NCBI GenBank assembly: GCA_964519985.1
Contig: CAZFMF010000012.1
Location: forward strand, 25,187 to 89,186
Direction of reading: 5' to 3'
Source of the DNA: JAIEOG01 sp964519985
Lineage (GTDB): Bacteria > Bdellovibrionota > FAC87 > UBA2466
DNA length: 64,000 nucleotides
Within the stretch, counting starts at the first letter, position 1, and each line of letters opens with the position of its first letter. The notes below the pieces were generated by a model. The model worked only from the letters and a program-made list of their open reading frames with translations, was not told where the DNA came from and ran no database searches. Shown piece by piece: positions 8,912-17,868 of this stretch. Made by a program: the position numbers and the translations under genes.

Positions 8912-11900
8912 ATGCAACCCACTGCGCAAAAAGCCGAGCCGAAGACCGAGTCCCGGAGCGAAGACCGGCACGGAGAGTCTCAACTTCTCTTTCCGGTTTC
9001 GATGGTGGTCAAACTCGAGGACCGCGAGATCGTGGTGGAAGTGGTGAACTACCACCACAAGGGCGCTTGCCTACGTTTTTCCGACGTACCCGCCGGACTC
9101 CTCGAAAAACTCGAAGCGGGCAAAGTCGCGATGGATTTTTTTCTCGGCAAGCGCCGGCTGCGCGGGAACGTTCCATTCCGGCTGGCGTGGCAGAGCTTGG
9201 CCCAGGACAAAACGATCGGGGTCGAGTTTCTAGCGACGTCCACCGAATTCGTCCCGCGCCCCACGCGCTTTGCCGTCCACACGGAGTTCCCGCCGCAAGT
9301 TTCGGCAATGGACCCAATGGACCCCAATCGCACCGTTTTCTTCCGCGTGCAGAACGTCTCCGAAAACGGAATGCTCTTACTTTCGTCGCTGGCCAACAAG
9401 CATCTTCTGCCCGGTCTCATCCTGCGTAACGCGCAGCTCACGATTCCGGGACAAGCGACGATTACCGTTTCCCTCTTTCTCGTGAACACGCGTCGCTCCG
9501 AAACGCCGGGAATGTTTGAAATCGGCGCGTCGGTGGAAGGCAACAAGTCTGACTACGTCGCCCAGGTCCGTCGGTACATTTCCTTCCTGTCGCCCATGGA
9601 GGAGTCTGAACGCAGGAACGGCGAAGGCGAACCGGTCGTGCTCACCAAGCACCTCAAGCACGGAACCTCTTACCGCGTCGTCACCAAGCCGGAAGACTAC
9701 GCGAAAGTACTGAAGCTTCGCTATGCCGCGTATTTAAGCCACTCTAAGGTGCGCACGGGCTCGCAATGGTCGGATCAGGGTGAGGGGCTCGCTCAGGAAG
9801 GAACGATCCTGGCGGGCTTTGTCGGGTCGCAGCTCCTTTCCACGGTGGAGCTGCGCTTTAGCGACGGACCGGTGCCCTTCCGAATCTGCAAGTATTTCCC
9901 AGACGGCAAGCTACCTTTTTCACTTCAGCGCCGCACGGTGGAGATCAATAAACTTTCCGTGCACCCGAACGCGCAGGGCACGGACATGTTCGTCGGCGTC
10001 TACCAACGTATTCACAGCATCTTGGTGCAGCGTGGCGGATACGACGTGCTGATCGCGGCTACCGATAAGCTTGCGCCGCTCTACCTGCGTTTGGGTTTCA
10101 ATAAAACGGGCGTCACCATCCCGCACCCCTACCTGGCCGGCCAGAACCTGAATCTGCTGATTCTGCCCATGCAATATTACTTAGAAGCGCGGCAGATCAA
10201 TCCGGCCGCGTGGGTGGCGGTGTACGAGAACACGCAACGTTACCTAGAATCCGTGGGCATCGCCCGACCACTGCAACGCAGCCTGCGCTATCGGATCCTG
10301 CGTGCAGTCGGGGTCTTGCTGCAACCGTTCTTGCGCCGAAAATCCGGCAAGAAAACCGCCGCCGGTGACCGCGCTCCGGCCAAGGAAAACACTTTCTCCA
10401 ATCCCTTCGTGGATCCCAAGTGGACCTCGCAGCACATCATTGCGCCGATCATGAAGCCTTACGTGCTCGAAGCCGATGCCATGATCGGAACGGAGAAAGT
10501 GGACGCCATCCTCAGTCGCATCGGCGTGCCCCGCACCTTTTTCAATCGCCAGGCGAACTGGCTCAGCGTGGCCTTCCTAGACGAATTTATCGATCAGTTT
10601 TCCACCCACGGTGATATCGCGGAACTTTCACGGCGTTCGGGCGAGCGCGCGTTACAGCGCGATCAAATCGGCGTGAAATACTTCTTCCTGAAGCATTTCG
10701 TGACTCCCGAGCAGACGTTCCGAGCCACCGAGAAGATCTTACCCAAGTTCAACCAGAGTCGGTCCTACGAGCTGCTCGAAGTGTCCCGATCCCACGCGAA
10801 GTTCGCGATCGGCGTTCAGCCGGGCTACCCGTTGCCGAAACACCGTCAGTCCTGCCTAAACTGGCAGACCAATCTGGAAGCGTATTTCAAGATCATGGCC
10901 GGCACCGTGGGACAAGTGACCAAGCTCACTTGCTGTTACGATGGCGACGAAACCTGCACGTACGATCTGCGTTGGACCCAATCCCGCCGTATCTTACCCG
11001 CCTTGGCCGCGGGACTCATCGGGACGGGGGTTCTAACGGGTGTCGCCGTGATGGTCTGGCCCTGGATCCGGCACTTTCCGCTTAGCACCATTGCCTTGTC
11101 TATTTTTGGTGGCGGTTCGTTTGCCGCCGCCGTGCGGGAAATCTTCCTGCACCGGCGCGACAGCAAGAACTTTGACCACGAATTCGAGCGCCTCGAGCAA
11201 GAGGGCTCGGAAAAATACTCCGAACTCCAACAAGCCAAAACGACGCTTGACGAGCGCTATCGCGAAGCCCGGCTTCTGGAAGATACGGCGAAGAAGATTC
11301 AGGCGAGTAATGAACTCACCGATATCTTGAAAGTCTCGTTGGATGCGATCTGTAAACACTTTGGTTTCGACCGCGCATTCGTGATGTTGGCCGATGAAGG
11401 TCGCAAGATGTTGCGCACCTCGGCGGTCGCCTGCATCAAAGAAGGGGTTGAAGAGCTCTGGGGTTTCCAAGTCGATGTTTCGCAGCTACGTCCTAATTCT
11501 ATTTTCGTGTCTTCAGTTTTTCATACCGGAAACCCGGTCTTGATCGACAATGTCGACACCCATTTCTTCCAGTTCAACGAACCGTCCCAGAAACTCATCA
11601 AAAAACTGGGTACCCGCGGTTTCATTATGGTCCCGATCCCTTCCGAGAATTCACGTTGGGGCGTGTTGATTGCGGATAAAACCTCCCCTAATAAGAATCT
11701 CTCGCGTACCGATCTGACTCTCTTGCAACGCGTGGCCCAGCACCTAGGCATTTCGCTCGATAAGCAAGCCAAGCTCGATCACGAACGTGGCGTTCGCCAA
11801 CTCTTTCAAAAGTATGCGCCGCCGGAACTCATCAACCAAGTGCGTCCCGGTCAGACCGCGGCACTGGGTGGCCAGATGCGGCAGATTGCCGCTCTCTTTC

Positions 11901-12442
11901 TCGATATCCGAGAATTCACCCGGCTATCCGAAACCCTGCCGCCGCAGGCTACGCTCGATATCTTGAATCAGGTGTTCACGATGGTGCAGGAAGTGGTTTC
12001 GAAACATGGGGGCTGGATCGACAAATTCCTCGGCGATGGTGCGCTTATCACCTGGGGCGCCGTCGGCGCACCCATCGACGGTTGCACAAACGCGGTGACC
12101 GCCGCCCTGGAGATCCCGGCCAAACTTGAGGAAGTGAATCGGCGTCTCATCGCCAATGGTCTCAATGCCATTCGTATCGGCTTGGGGCTGAACTTCGGAC
12201 CGGCGATTGTCGGCAACGTCGGGGCCGAATCGCGGATGGAGTTCACCAGTATCGGCGGCACTTTAAACGTGGCTTCGCGACTGGAAGGCCTCACCAAGGA
12301 ACTGAAAGCCACGTTGGTGGTATCCGAATCCGTATTGAATGCGCTGCCGGCGACGCTACGCCAAAAGTTTAAGGAAGTTCCGGGTGTCCAAATTCGGGGG
12401 ATAGCCCACCCCATTACCGTTGGAGCTTTTGTTCATGAATAA
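8912..12442 (+). CDS. Multidomain signalling protein: PilZ-PilZ-acyltransferase-V4R-like-TM-GAF-class III nucleotide cyclase
   Basis: About 1176 residues from ATG 8912. Domains in order: a degenerate PilZ-like region (about 20-110); a second PilZ-like region (about 115-220) with NVSENG; a GNAT/N-acyl-amino-acid-synthase (FeeM)-like acyltransferase (about 254-430: YRVVTKPEDYAKVLKLRYAAYL, EINKLSVHPNAQG, APLYLRLGFNKTG); a V4R-like small-molecule sensor (about 550-690) ending CCYDGDETCTYDLRW; two hydrophobic segments (about 693-733); a coiled coil; a GAF domain (about 800-960); and a class III cyclase domain (about 985-1176) with metal-binding Asp residues in LFLDIREFTR and KFLGDGALITWG and catalytic LNVASRLE. 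A TTG at 8900 is closer to the AGGAG at 8891-8895; a TTG at 8867 lies upstream of that site and is unlikely. The stop overlaps the next gene's start by eight bases. Acyl product and nucleotide product are not predictable. Confidence 0.82.
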   Translation: MQPTAQKAEPKTESRSEDRHGESQLLFPVSMVVKLEDREIVVEVVNYHHKGACLRFSDVPAGLLEKLEAGKVAMDFFLGKRRLRGNVPFRLAWQSLAQDKTIGVEFLATSTEFVPRPTRFAVHTEFPPQVSAMDPMDPNRTVFFRVQNVSENGMLLLSSLANKHLLPGLILRNAQLTIPGQATITVSLFLVNTRRSETPGMFEIGASVEGNKSDYVAQVRRYISFLSPMEESERRNGEGEPVVLTKHLKHGTSYRVVTKPEDYAKVLKLRYAAYLSHSKVRTGSQWSDQGEGLAQEGTILAGFVGSQLLSTVELRFSDGPVPFRICKYFPDGKLPFSLQRRTVEINKLSVHPNAQGTDMFVGVYQRIHSILVQRGGYDVLIAATDKLAPLYLRLGFNKTGVTIPHPYLAGQNLNLLILPMQYYLEARQINPAAWVAVYENTQRYLESVGIARPLQRSLRYRILRAVGVLLQPFLRRKSGKKTAAGDRAPAKENTFSNPFVDPKWTSQHIIAPIMKPYVLEADAMIGTEKVDAILSRIGVPRTFFNRQANWLSVAFLDEFIDQFSTHGDIAELSRRSGERALQRDQIGVKYFFLKHFVTPEQTFRATEKILPKFNQSRSYELLEVSRSHAKFAIGVQPGYPLPKHRQSCLNWQTNLEAYFKIMAGTVGQVTKLTCCYDGDETCTYDLRWTQSRRILPALAAGLIGTGVLTGVAVMVWPWIRHFPLSTIALSIFGGGSFAAAVREIFLHRRDSKNFDHEFERLEQEGSEKYSELQQAKTTLDERYREARLLEDTAKKIQASNELTDILKVSLDAICKHFGFDRAFVMLADEGRKMLRTSAVACIKEGVEELWGFQVDVSQLRPNSIFVSSVFHTGNPVLIDNVDTHFFQFNEPSQKLIKKLGTRGFIMVPIPSENSRWGVLIADKTSPNKNLSRTDLTLLQRVAQHLGISLDKQAKLDHERGVRQLFQKYAPPELINQVRPGQTAALGGQMRQIAALFLDIREFTRLSETLPPQATLDILNQVFTMVQEVVSKHGGWIDKFLGDGALITWGAVGAPIDGCTNAVTAALEIPAKLEEVNRRLIANGLNAIRIGLGLNFGPAIVGNVGAESRMEFTSIGGTLNVASRLEGLTKELKATLVVSESVLNALPATLRQKFKEVPGVQIRGIAHPITVGAFVHE

Positions 12443-13154
12443 GCTGATGACTCTAATCGAAAACGCACAACGCCTCTTTAAAACCAAACTCGAGGCGATC
12501 TTAAACAGTCCGGATGGACTGACCGAGGAGCAGTATGTCCGCTACCTCTCGATGCAGTACCACCTCACTAAGGGCGTACAACGCCACTTTTTCCAAATGG
12601 CCGGACATGCCGATTTTGCTCGGCGCCGATCGTTTCGAAAGTTCCTGGTGGAATTCGCCAATGAAGAAGAACTGCACTACGAAATCGCCCTGAATGATTT
12701 GAAAGGGATGAACCGCACGCCGCTCGAATGTCCAGTTGATGTCACGCTCTGGTGGGCCTATTTCGATTCCATCGTCGGAACCCGACCTTTTGTTCGTCTG
12801 GGGGCAACGACCATTCTGGAAAACATCGCCGCAACGTCCAGCGATGTTATCAAGCGACTCTTTGCGAGAGCGAGCTATCTCAACGAGCAGAATACCCGTT
12901 TCTTCACCATCCATCAGCACGACGAGACGCTCCCCCACGGTGCCCAAATTCTAGATGCGCTCAAAGGCGGAAGGCTCGAACCCTCCCACTGGAACGATCT
13001 GATTCAAGGGGCACAAATCGCTACCCATCTTTACTTGCGGATGGCGGATTGGTCGCTAAGTGTCCCGACCGCGGAGTCGGCGACCGAAGCGAAGCCCGAA
13101 AAAGCGTCCACCGATACACCCGCCGTACTCCAGCTTGCACAAGGACGTCGGTAG
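12435..13154 (+). CDS. Haem-oxygenase-like putative diiron protein
   Basis: 239 mostly helical residues. The pattern fits the iron-containing redox / haem-oxygenase-like diiron oxidase superfamily (Haem_oxygenas_2, CADD-like). Candidate ligands are Glu73/77 and His81 (EFANEEELHYE), Glu129 (ILENIA), and His160, Glu164 and His168 in FFTIHQHDETLPHG. The E129-H160 spacing of 31 is close to the 32 known for CADD. Such enzymes oxidise or cleave amino acids and fatty acids with O2. The substrate here is unknown. The ATG lies within the last codons of the cyclase gene (ATGAATAA), which implies translational coupling and a shared job. The last 134 bp overlap the convergent comF gene; the low-complexity C-terminus (about 212-239) lies in that overlap. 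Confidence 0.7.
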   Translation: MNKLMTLIENAQRLFKTKLEAILNSPDGLTEEQYVRYLSMQYHLTKGVQRHFFQMAGHADFARRRSFRKFLVEFANEEELHYEIALNDLKGMNRTPLECPVDVTLWWAYFDSIVGTRPFVRLGATTILENIAATSSDVIKRLFARASYLNEQNTRFFTIHQHDETLPHGAQILDALKGGRLEPSHWNDLIQGAQIATHLYLRMADWSLSVPTAESATEAKPEKASTDTPAVLQLAQGRR

Positions 13155-13722
13155 CGCCGTTGAGCGTCGCGCCGGTCGTCAGCACATCGTCCACCAGAAG
13201 CGCGGCTTCGGGTACCGAGTGCCCCCGCCACGCGAAGCAACCGGAAAGATTTTTCCGGCGCTCACGCTCGCGCAAAGTGCTTTGCGGCGGCGTCGCCCGC
13301 TTTTTTACCAACCCATCCGGTTGAAACGCACCGACCCCCCGCCGCGCCAAACACCGCGCCAAGTATTCACTCGGATTGAAGCCCCGGCGCGCGTAGGTCG
13401 AATAGTGCAAGGGGATGGGTATCAGCGCCACCTTCTCCGGAACAAACCCGAAACTCACCGCCTCGATGGCCGCATCAAAAAGTCGCAATCGCGCTTGGCA
13501 GTTTTCGAACTTAATGGAGTGGAGAATGCCCCGCCAAGGTTCGCGGTAGTGCAGCGCCGACTGCGTCCACGCGCCCGGAACCACCTCCGCGAAAGGAAAC
13601 CACAGGCAGTCGGCGCAGAGCGCCCCGTCGCAACGGCGCTGGCACCCCGAGCAGTGGTTCTGAAACCAAATGCCCAAAGCCAGATCAAAGACTTCTAGGA
13701 CGCGGCCGAAAGGTCTCGACAT
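13021..13722 (-). CDS. comF: ComF-family phosphoribosyltransferase-like protein
   Basis: 233 residues. The N-terminal zinc-ribbon cysteines (CSGCQRRCDGALCADC) and a double-psi region (IPIPLHYSTYARRGFNPSEYLA) lead to the PRPP-binding signature ALLVDDVLTTGATL. This is the ComF/GntX arrangement, linked to DNA uptake in competent bacteria. The biochemical role is not settled. ATG 13722 is preferred to a TTG 12 bases upstream. It overlaps the end of comM by 28 bp on the same strand, and its own 3' end overlaps the convergent diiron gene by 134 bp. Pairing with comM supports a competence/recombination role. Confidence 0.85.
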   Translation of the reverse strand: MSRPFGRVLEVFDLALGIWFQNHCSGCQRRCDGALCADCLWFPFAEVVPGAWTQSALHYREPWRGILHSIKFENCQARLRLFDAAIEAVSFGFVPEKVALIPIPLHYSTYARRGFNPSEYLARCLARRGVGAFQPDGLVKKRATPPQSTLRERERRKNLSGCFAWRGHSVPEAALLVDDVLTTGATLNGATDVLVQAGVRRVYRWTLFRASLRSPTPRSGHLATNPPSASKDG

Positions 13723-15203
13723 CGCAAACCCCAAGCTTCGAGCAAATGCGGCATGGCAATCTGCTCTTCCCCTTCGAGGTCCGCAATGGTGCGCGCTACC
13801 CGCAAGGTTTTATGCAAAGAACGGAAGCTCACCGACTCGCGCGCACACAGGCCGTCGAGCCAGCGGCTGCCGTCCGATCCAACCGCAAACGGACCTTGTT
13901 TGGGATCGACCTCGGCATCCGAGTTGAATCTTCCGGCCCTACCCCACCGCGCGGCCTGCCAGCGGTAGGCCGCTTCAATCGGAGGCAGAAAGTCTTTCAA
14001 CGCAAAACGATCGTTCGCCGTGACCCCCTGGGGGCGGCTCAAGACGACCGCCAAGTCGATGCGATCGTAGAGTGGTCCGGAAATCTTGCGCCGGTAAGCT
14101 TCCGGTTTGCCCGGCGGACAGATGCACTGCTTGCGTGTATCGAGCGAATAGCCGCAAGGGCACGGATTCATCGCCGCGATCAACAAGAAGCGAGCGGGTA
14201 GCGTCAAGCGCGCGCCGACGCGATTGAGGTGGATTTCCCCGTTCTGCATCGGCTCGCGCAGCCCCTCCAGCACATCCTTACGAAACTCGGGAAGCTCATC
14301 CAAAAAAAGGATCCCTCCGTGCGCCAAAGTCACTTCACCACAATTCACCGTCGCATTGCCGCCCCCGATGAGTCCCGCCGGAGAAATGGAGTGGTGCGGG
14401 CTGCGAAAGGGGCGCAGCCCAAGATCCGCTTGCGCGGCATCGAAGTAGCCCTGATGCTTGATGAGCTGAATGAGTTCCGATTTTTCCAGCGGCGGGAGCA
14501 GAAAGCGCGCCGCCTTGGCCATCAGGCTCTTGCCCACGCCGGGTGGACCGATCATCAGAAGGTGGTGGCGGCCCGCCAACGCAATTTGTAGCGCGCGTTT
14601 TGCGAGCGGCTGCCCTTCCACGCCATCGAGGGCATCGCTCGGAATCGGCCGCGGCGAGAAAGGGGTGGCCGGTGATTCCGCGGCCGGGCCTTCGGACTCG
14701 AGCAGCCGAACCACGTCCATCAGGCTCGAAGCCACTTGGATTTTCGGCGACAGGAGCAACCCGACTTCCACCGCGTTCTCGGCCGAGACTACCAAGGTTT
14801 CCACTTTGGAACTTTGCACCAAGGCTTCGGCCAGGGCCAAGGCACCGCGGACACCTCGAATGCGCCCGTCGAGCGAGAGTTCGCCGAGGAAACCGCAGGC
14901 CGCCAATCGCCGGCGGGAATTCAAGACGCCTTCTTCGGCGAGCAATGAGATCGCCACGCCCAGATCGAGCTGACTGCCCTGTTTTTTTTCCGTCGCGGGC
15001 GAGAGATGGATAACGGCGCGCGATGAGGGGACGTCGTAGCCGAGCGCCGACAGACACGCCCGAATCCGTTCTCGGCTCTCCTTCACGACATCACCGGGCA
15101 AACCGGTAATCACAATTCCGGGAAGGGACTTCTGTAGTGATGCTTCAATTTCCAGCACGACCCCTTGCGGGCCGCAGTGGGTAGCACTGTGGGTCAAGAT
15201 CAT
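13695..15203 (-). CDS. comM: ComM/YifB-family Mg-chelatase-like AAA+ ATPase
   Basis: 502 residues from ATG 15203; a GTG two codons earlier is possible. The N-terminal Lon-protease-like fold (KSLPGIVITGLPGDVVKESRERIRACLSALGY) is characteristic of ComM. The central AAA+ domain has Walker A MIGPPGVGKSLMAKA and Walker B GGILFLDELPEF. A cysteine cluster CPCGYSLDTRKQCICPP and the C-terminal SFRSLHKTLRVARTIADLEG are also typical. ComM is a hexameric branch-migration helicase that extends recombination during natural transformation. It is translationally coupled to comF downstream. Confidence 0.93.
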   Translation of the reverse strand: MILTHSATHCGPQGVVLEIEASLQKSLPGIVITGLPGDVVKESRERIRACLSALGYDVPSSRAVIHLSPATEKKQGSQLDLGVAISLLAEEGVLNSRRRLAACGFLGELSLDGRIRGVRGALALAEALVQSSKVETLVVSAENAVEVGLLLSPKIQVASSLMDVVRLLESEGPAAESPATPFSPRPIPSDALDGVEGQPLAKRALQIALAGRHHLLMIGPPGVGKSLMAKAARFLLPPLEKSELIQLIKHQGYFDAAQADLGLRPFRSPHHSISPAGLIGGGNATVNCGEVTLAHGGILFLDELPEFRKDVLEGLREPMQNGEIHLNRVGARLTLPARFLLIAAMNPCPCGYSLDTRKQCICPPGKPEAYRRKISGPLYDRIDLAVVLSRPQGVTANDRFALKDFLPPIEAAYRWQAARWGRAGRFNSDAEVDPKQGPFAVGSDGSRWLDGLCARESVSFRSLHKTLRVARTIADLEGEEQIAMPHLLEAWGLRCRDLSAAS

Positions 15204-15292
15204 GCCCACGGCGATTGCAGGATGCGGGCCGGCCGAATAGGCACGGTCGCGGCGAGCTAGGGTCCGGAATTCAGTCTCCGCATGTCGGGGGC

Positions 15293-15832
15293 CTAGTCCT
15301 GCTTGGTGAAAACGGCGGGCTCCAATAGGATGCCCTCCGGAGGTGGGATACGTAGATACGCTCCATCGAGCTCAAACACTCTGCCTTGAAAGTCCATGCC
15401 GACCGGGTAGCTGAACGTGCCGCGTCCCATCACCGATTTTTCTTCGCCGACTTTCCAGTCGGTGTAACCGCCCATCTTATTGAGGTTGTAACTTTCGGCC
15501 GCGGTCTCATCCAGAATCAAAATAAACAGGGTGTTATCCCGCGCCACATTGAGCTTATTCCCGCTCACCGTAAACTTACCGGAAGTCCGCTGGACCGATG
15601 TCTTGGAGGAGCAGCTCTCCCCCCTATAGGTGACCTGCAAGGCATTATAGGTGCCGTCCGCCTGAAACTCGTGTCCGATTTGGGAAGCCCACTTGATCGC
15701 CCCAGAGCCTTCTACCGTGCACGTTCCCAACCAAGTTCCAACCAGTTTGCTTGCCGACAAAGCCTTTTCATCGGACCCGCAAGCGGACAGCAAGAGCAAA
15801 CCGGTAATTGCGGACAATAGGATTTTCTTCAT
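15293..15832 (-). CDS. Small lipoprotein, lipocalin-like beta fold suspected
   Basis: 179 residues. The start at ATG 15832 is supported by an AAGGAAG ribosome-binding site and gives a lipoprotein signal MKKILLSAITGLLLLSAC. The mature part begins SDEKALSASKLVGTWLGTC and continues as alternating beta strands with three cysteines. The V-G-x-W opening followed by beta strands resembles lipocalin-like domains, but I do not recognise a family. It is preceded and followed by short gaps with no evident partner. Role unknown; probably envelope-anchored. Confidence 0.7.
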   Translation of the reverse strand: MKKILLSAITGLLLLSACGSDEKALSASKLVGTWLGTCTVEGSGAIKWASQIGHEFQADGTYNALQVTYRGESCSSKTSVQRTSGKFTVSGNKLNVARDNTLFILILDETAAESYNLNKMGGYTDWKVGEEKSVMGRGTFSYPVGMDFQGRVFELDGAYLRIPPPEGILLEPAVFTKQD

Positions 15833-16017
15833 TGGCTTCCTTCCGATCGAGGCGCAAAAGCTCCACGTTTCATATGCAACGTGTGCCAGGTGCTTATAGA
15901 AGCAACCGTGGCGGGGATCAATGGTATCTTTTGGACGCAATGGACTCGTTGCGGCCACTGCATTCTGGTCGAATACGTGAGGTCATGGCTCTACCGCGGG
16001 CGACTTAGGTACGAAGC

Positions 16018-16821
16018 TCAGTCTCCCAAAAGCTTGCCCAAACGAAAGGTCGGTAACAGGCGACGGCTTCCGGCGCCCCCGTAAAGACTCACGGAACGCT
16101 TGGTGCGATCATGAAAATGAACGTAGATCCCCGATGGATTCGGTCCATCCGCTTTGGCATCGTAGGACGTCGACTCCAAAGCAGTATGGGTGCTAAGATT
16201 TTTGACCAGATCGGTAAAGTAAGTGTATTCGTCATCCCCCGGAAAGACGCGCCGTCGCGACTTGGCAAAAGTCTCTTCAAACGTCTTATTCAAAGCATCG
16301 ATATCGGGGATACCCGACGAATATTCCGTGTCCCGGGCCGTTTTGAGCTCCGCGGCCAAGGCATCGATTTTCGCCGTCAGCTCATCGATCCGAGGTTGGT
16401 GCGTTTTTAACAAAGCCTGCAGACGTTCCAAGCGTTTGGGATCCGTTTCCTGGGAAATCTCCGCGCGCACCGGCGCTAGCGCTTCATCCAGACCATCCCG
16501 CTCGGTTTTGAGTTTCTTCTGTTGCCCTTCCTTTTCACCGAGGTGCTTCAACATTTCTGTATAGCGAGCGTCCAACCGCTCGTACGCCTTCAACAGTCCC
16601 TTAGGACCTCCCGCTTCAAAAAAACCGATCTGGCGGGGGTAAAGCGCAAAAAGGGTGTTTCCGCTTTTCTTGAAATGGTACCGCCCCATCTCGTCCTGCC
16701 AAATGACCAGCAAGGGTGGCTTGGTTTCCCCATCGAAAACTTCGACCGCGTCAGGAGCCGCCGCAAATGCCGCGATGTTCAGAAAGAGCGCGCCCGAAAC
16801 CAAAGCTTGAACTAAGTGCAT
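16018..16821 (-). CDS. Exported coiled-coil protein of unknown function (paralogue of next gene)
   Basis: 267 residues with a Sec signal peptide (MHLVQALVSGALFLNIAAFAAA). An N-terminal segment PDAVEVFDGETKPPLLVIWQDEMGRYHF is followed by YPRQIGFFEAG. A long charged coiled coil spans about 75-165, and the C-terminal segment contains RRRVFPGDDEYTYFTDLVKNL. A strong AGGAG precedes the ATG. It is a clear paralogue of the adjacent upstream gene: PDAVEVFDG, YPR-IGF/VGFYE, DIDALNK/NIDALTNK and RRVFP-D are shared in the same order. No known domain is recognised. Probably periplasmic. Confidence 0.75.
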   Translation of the reverse strand: MHLVQALVSGALFLNIAAFAAAPDAVEVFDGETKPPLLVIWQDEMGRYHFKKSGNTLFALYPRQIGFFEAGGPKGLLKAYERLDARYTEMLKHLGEKEGQQKKLKTERDGLDEALAPVRAEISQETDPKRLERLQALLKTHQPRIDELTAKIDALAAELKTARDTEYSSGIPDIDALNKTFEETFAKSRRRVFPGDDEYTYFTDLVKNLSTHTALESTSYDAKADGPNPSGIYVHFHDRTKRSVSLYGGAGSRRLLPTFRLGKLLGD

Positions 16822-16852
16822 AACGACTCCTCTTTTTGAAACAGTTTCTCGC

Positions 16853-17815
16853 CTACTTCACCCGGAAGGAACGCGGAAGCCGATCCCCGCCGGTGGTTAG
16901 GTTTTCATATTCAAATTTGTACGCGCGCACTCGATCACTTGGGCGCGAGCGAGCGAGATCCTCGGTAACGAAATTTCGTGGCTCATTGGTGGGCACCGCG
17001 TGCCCCCGGTATAGTCCGATCGAGCGTACATTCGGCCGACTCCAAAACTTTCTCTGCGCACCCCGGTCGGGTTCAAAACTGCTCCCGGTGGCGAGCGCGG
17101 TTCCAATCGTTTCGTAATAGGTCCAGCTCCGCGTATTGAGATAAAGACCGAGCGTGTCTACGTCGAGTTTGGGATCGTACGTGGCCCCTTTGTAGTGACT
17201 TTGCAATTGCTTCACCAGCGAAGTGAAATAGACATGTTCCGAATCGGAGGGAAACACTCGTCGTGGGGACTTCGCCAGAGTGTCTTTGAACTTGTTGGTC
17301 AACGCATCGATGTTGGGAAGGGCTAGCTCCTCTTCCCGAACCGTTCTGACTTCGGCGTCCGCGGCATTGATCGCGGCGGCTAAGTGGGCAATCCGCTCTT
17401 CTTGGCTTTTCAAAAGTTCCTGGAGCCGCGCCAGTCGAACGCTTTTTGTCTCCCGTGCAATCTCTTCCCGCGTCAAGCGCGCGGCGTCCTCTACGCCCGC
17501 TCGATCCGCCTTCGTCTTCGTCCATTTCGCAACTTTCGCTTCGTAAACCTTTTGGAGCTCCGGCATCCGCTTTTCGATGGCTTCTAGGCTTTTAAGAAGT
17601 TCTTCCAGCCCCACTTCATAAAATCCCACTTCGCGGGGATAGAGGACAAGCTCTCGATCCTTTGTCTTGAAGTGATAACGGGTGTCATCGCTCCAAAGGG
17701 TCAATGCCGGCGCGCTCGTATCGCCGTCGAAAACCTCTACCGCGTCGGGAAGCGTCGCCCACGCCGCCCCATTAAAGAGCAAAACGCCCGAGACCAAAGC
17801 CAGAAAAGACTGCAT
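16853..17815 (-). CDS. Exported coiled-coil protein of unknown function (tandem paralogue)
   Basis: 320 residues from ATG 17815, giving the signal peptide MQSFLALVSGVLLFNGAAWA; a longer frame upstream lacks a good start. It shares with the gene 31 bp downstream the PDAVEVFDGDTSAPALTLWSD opening, a YPREVGFYEVG block, a coiled coil (about 75-165) and RRVFPSDSEHVYFTSLVKQL. It has an extra ~55-residue C-terminal tail (GLYRGHAVPTNEPRNFVTED...). Same strand and short spacing suggest one operon arising from duplication. Function unknown. Confidence 0.75.
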   Translation of the reverse strand: MQSFLALVSGVLLFNGAAWATLPDAVEVFDGDTSAPALTLWSDDTRYHFKTKDRELVLYPREVGFYEVGLEELLKSLEAIEKRMPELQKVYEAKVAKWTKTKADRAGVEDAARLTREEIARETKSVRLARLQELLKSQEERIAHLAAAINAADAEVRTVREEELALPNIDALTNKFKDTLAKSPRRVFPSDSEHVYFTSLVKQLQSHYKGATYDPKLDVDTLGLYLNTRSWTYYETIGTALATGSSFEPDRGAQRKFWSRPNVRSIGLYRGHAVPTNEPRNFVTEDLARSRPSDRVRAYKFEYENLTTGGDRLPRSFRVK

Positions 17816-17868
17816 AGGCACCTCTACATTCGAGGGGAAGCATTTAGGCCGGCCCGCCAAAAGTCAAA

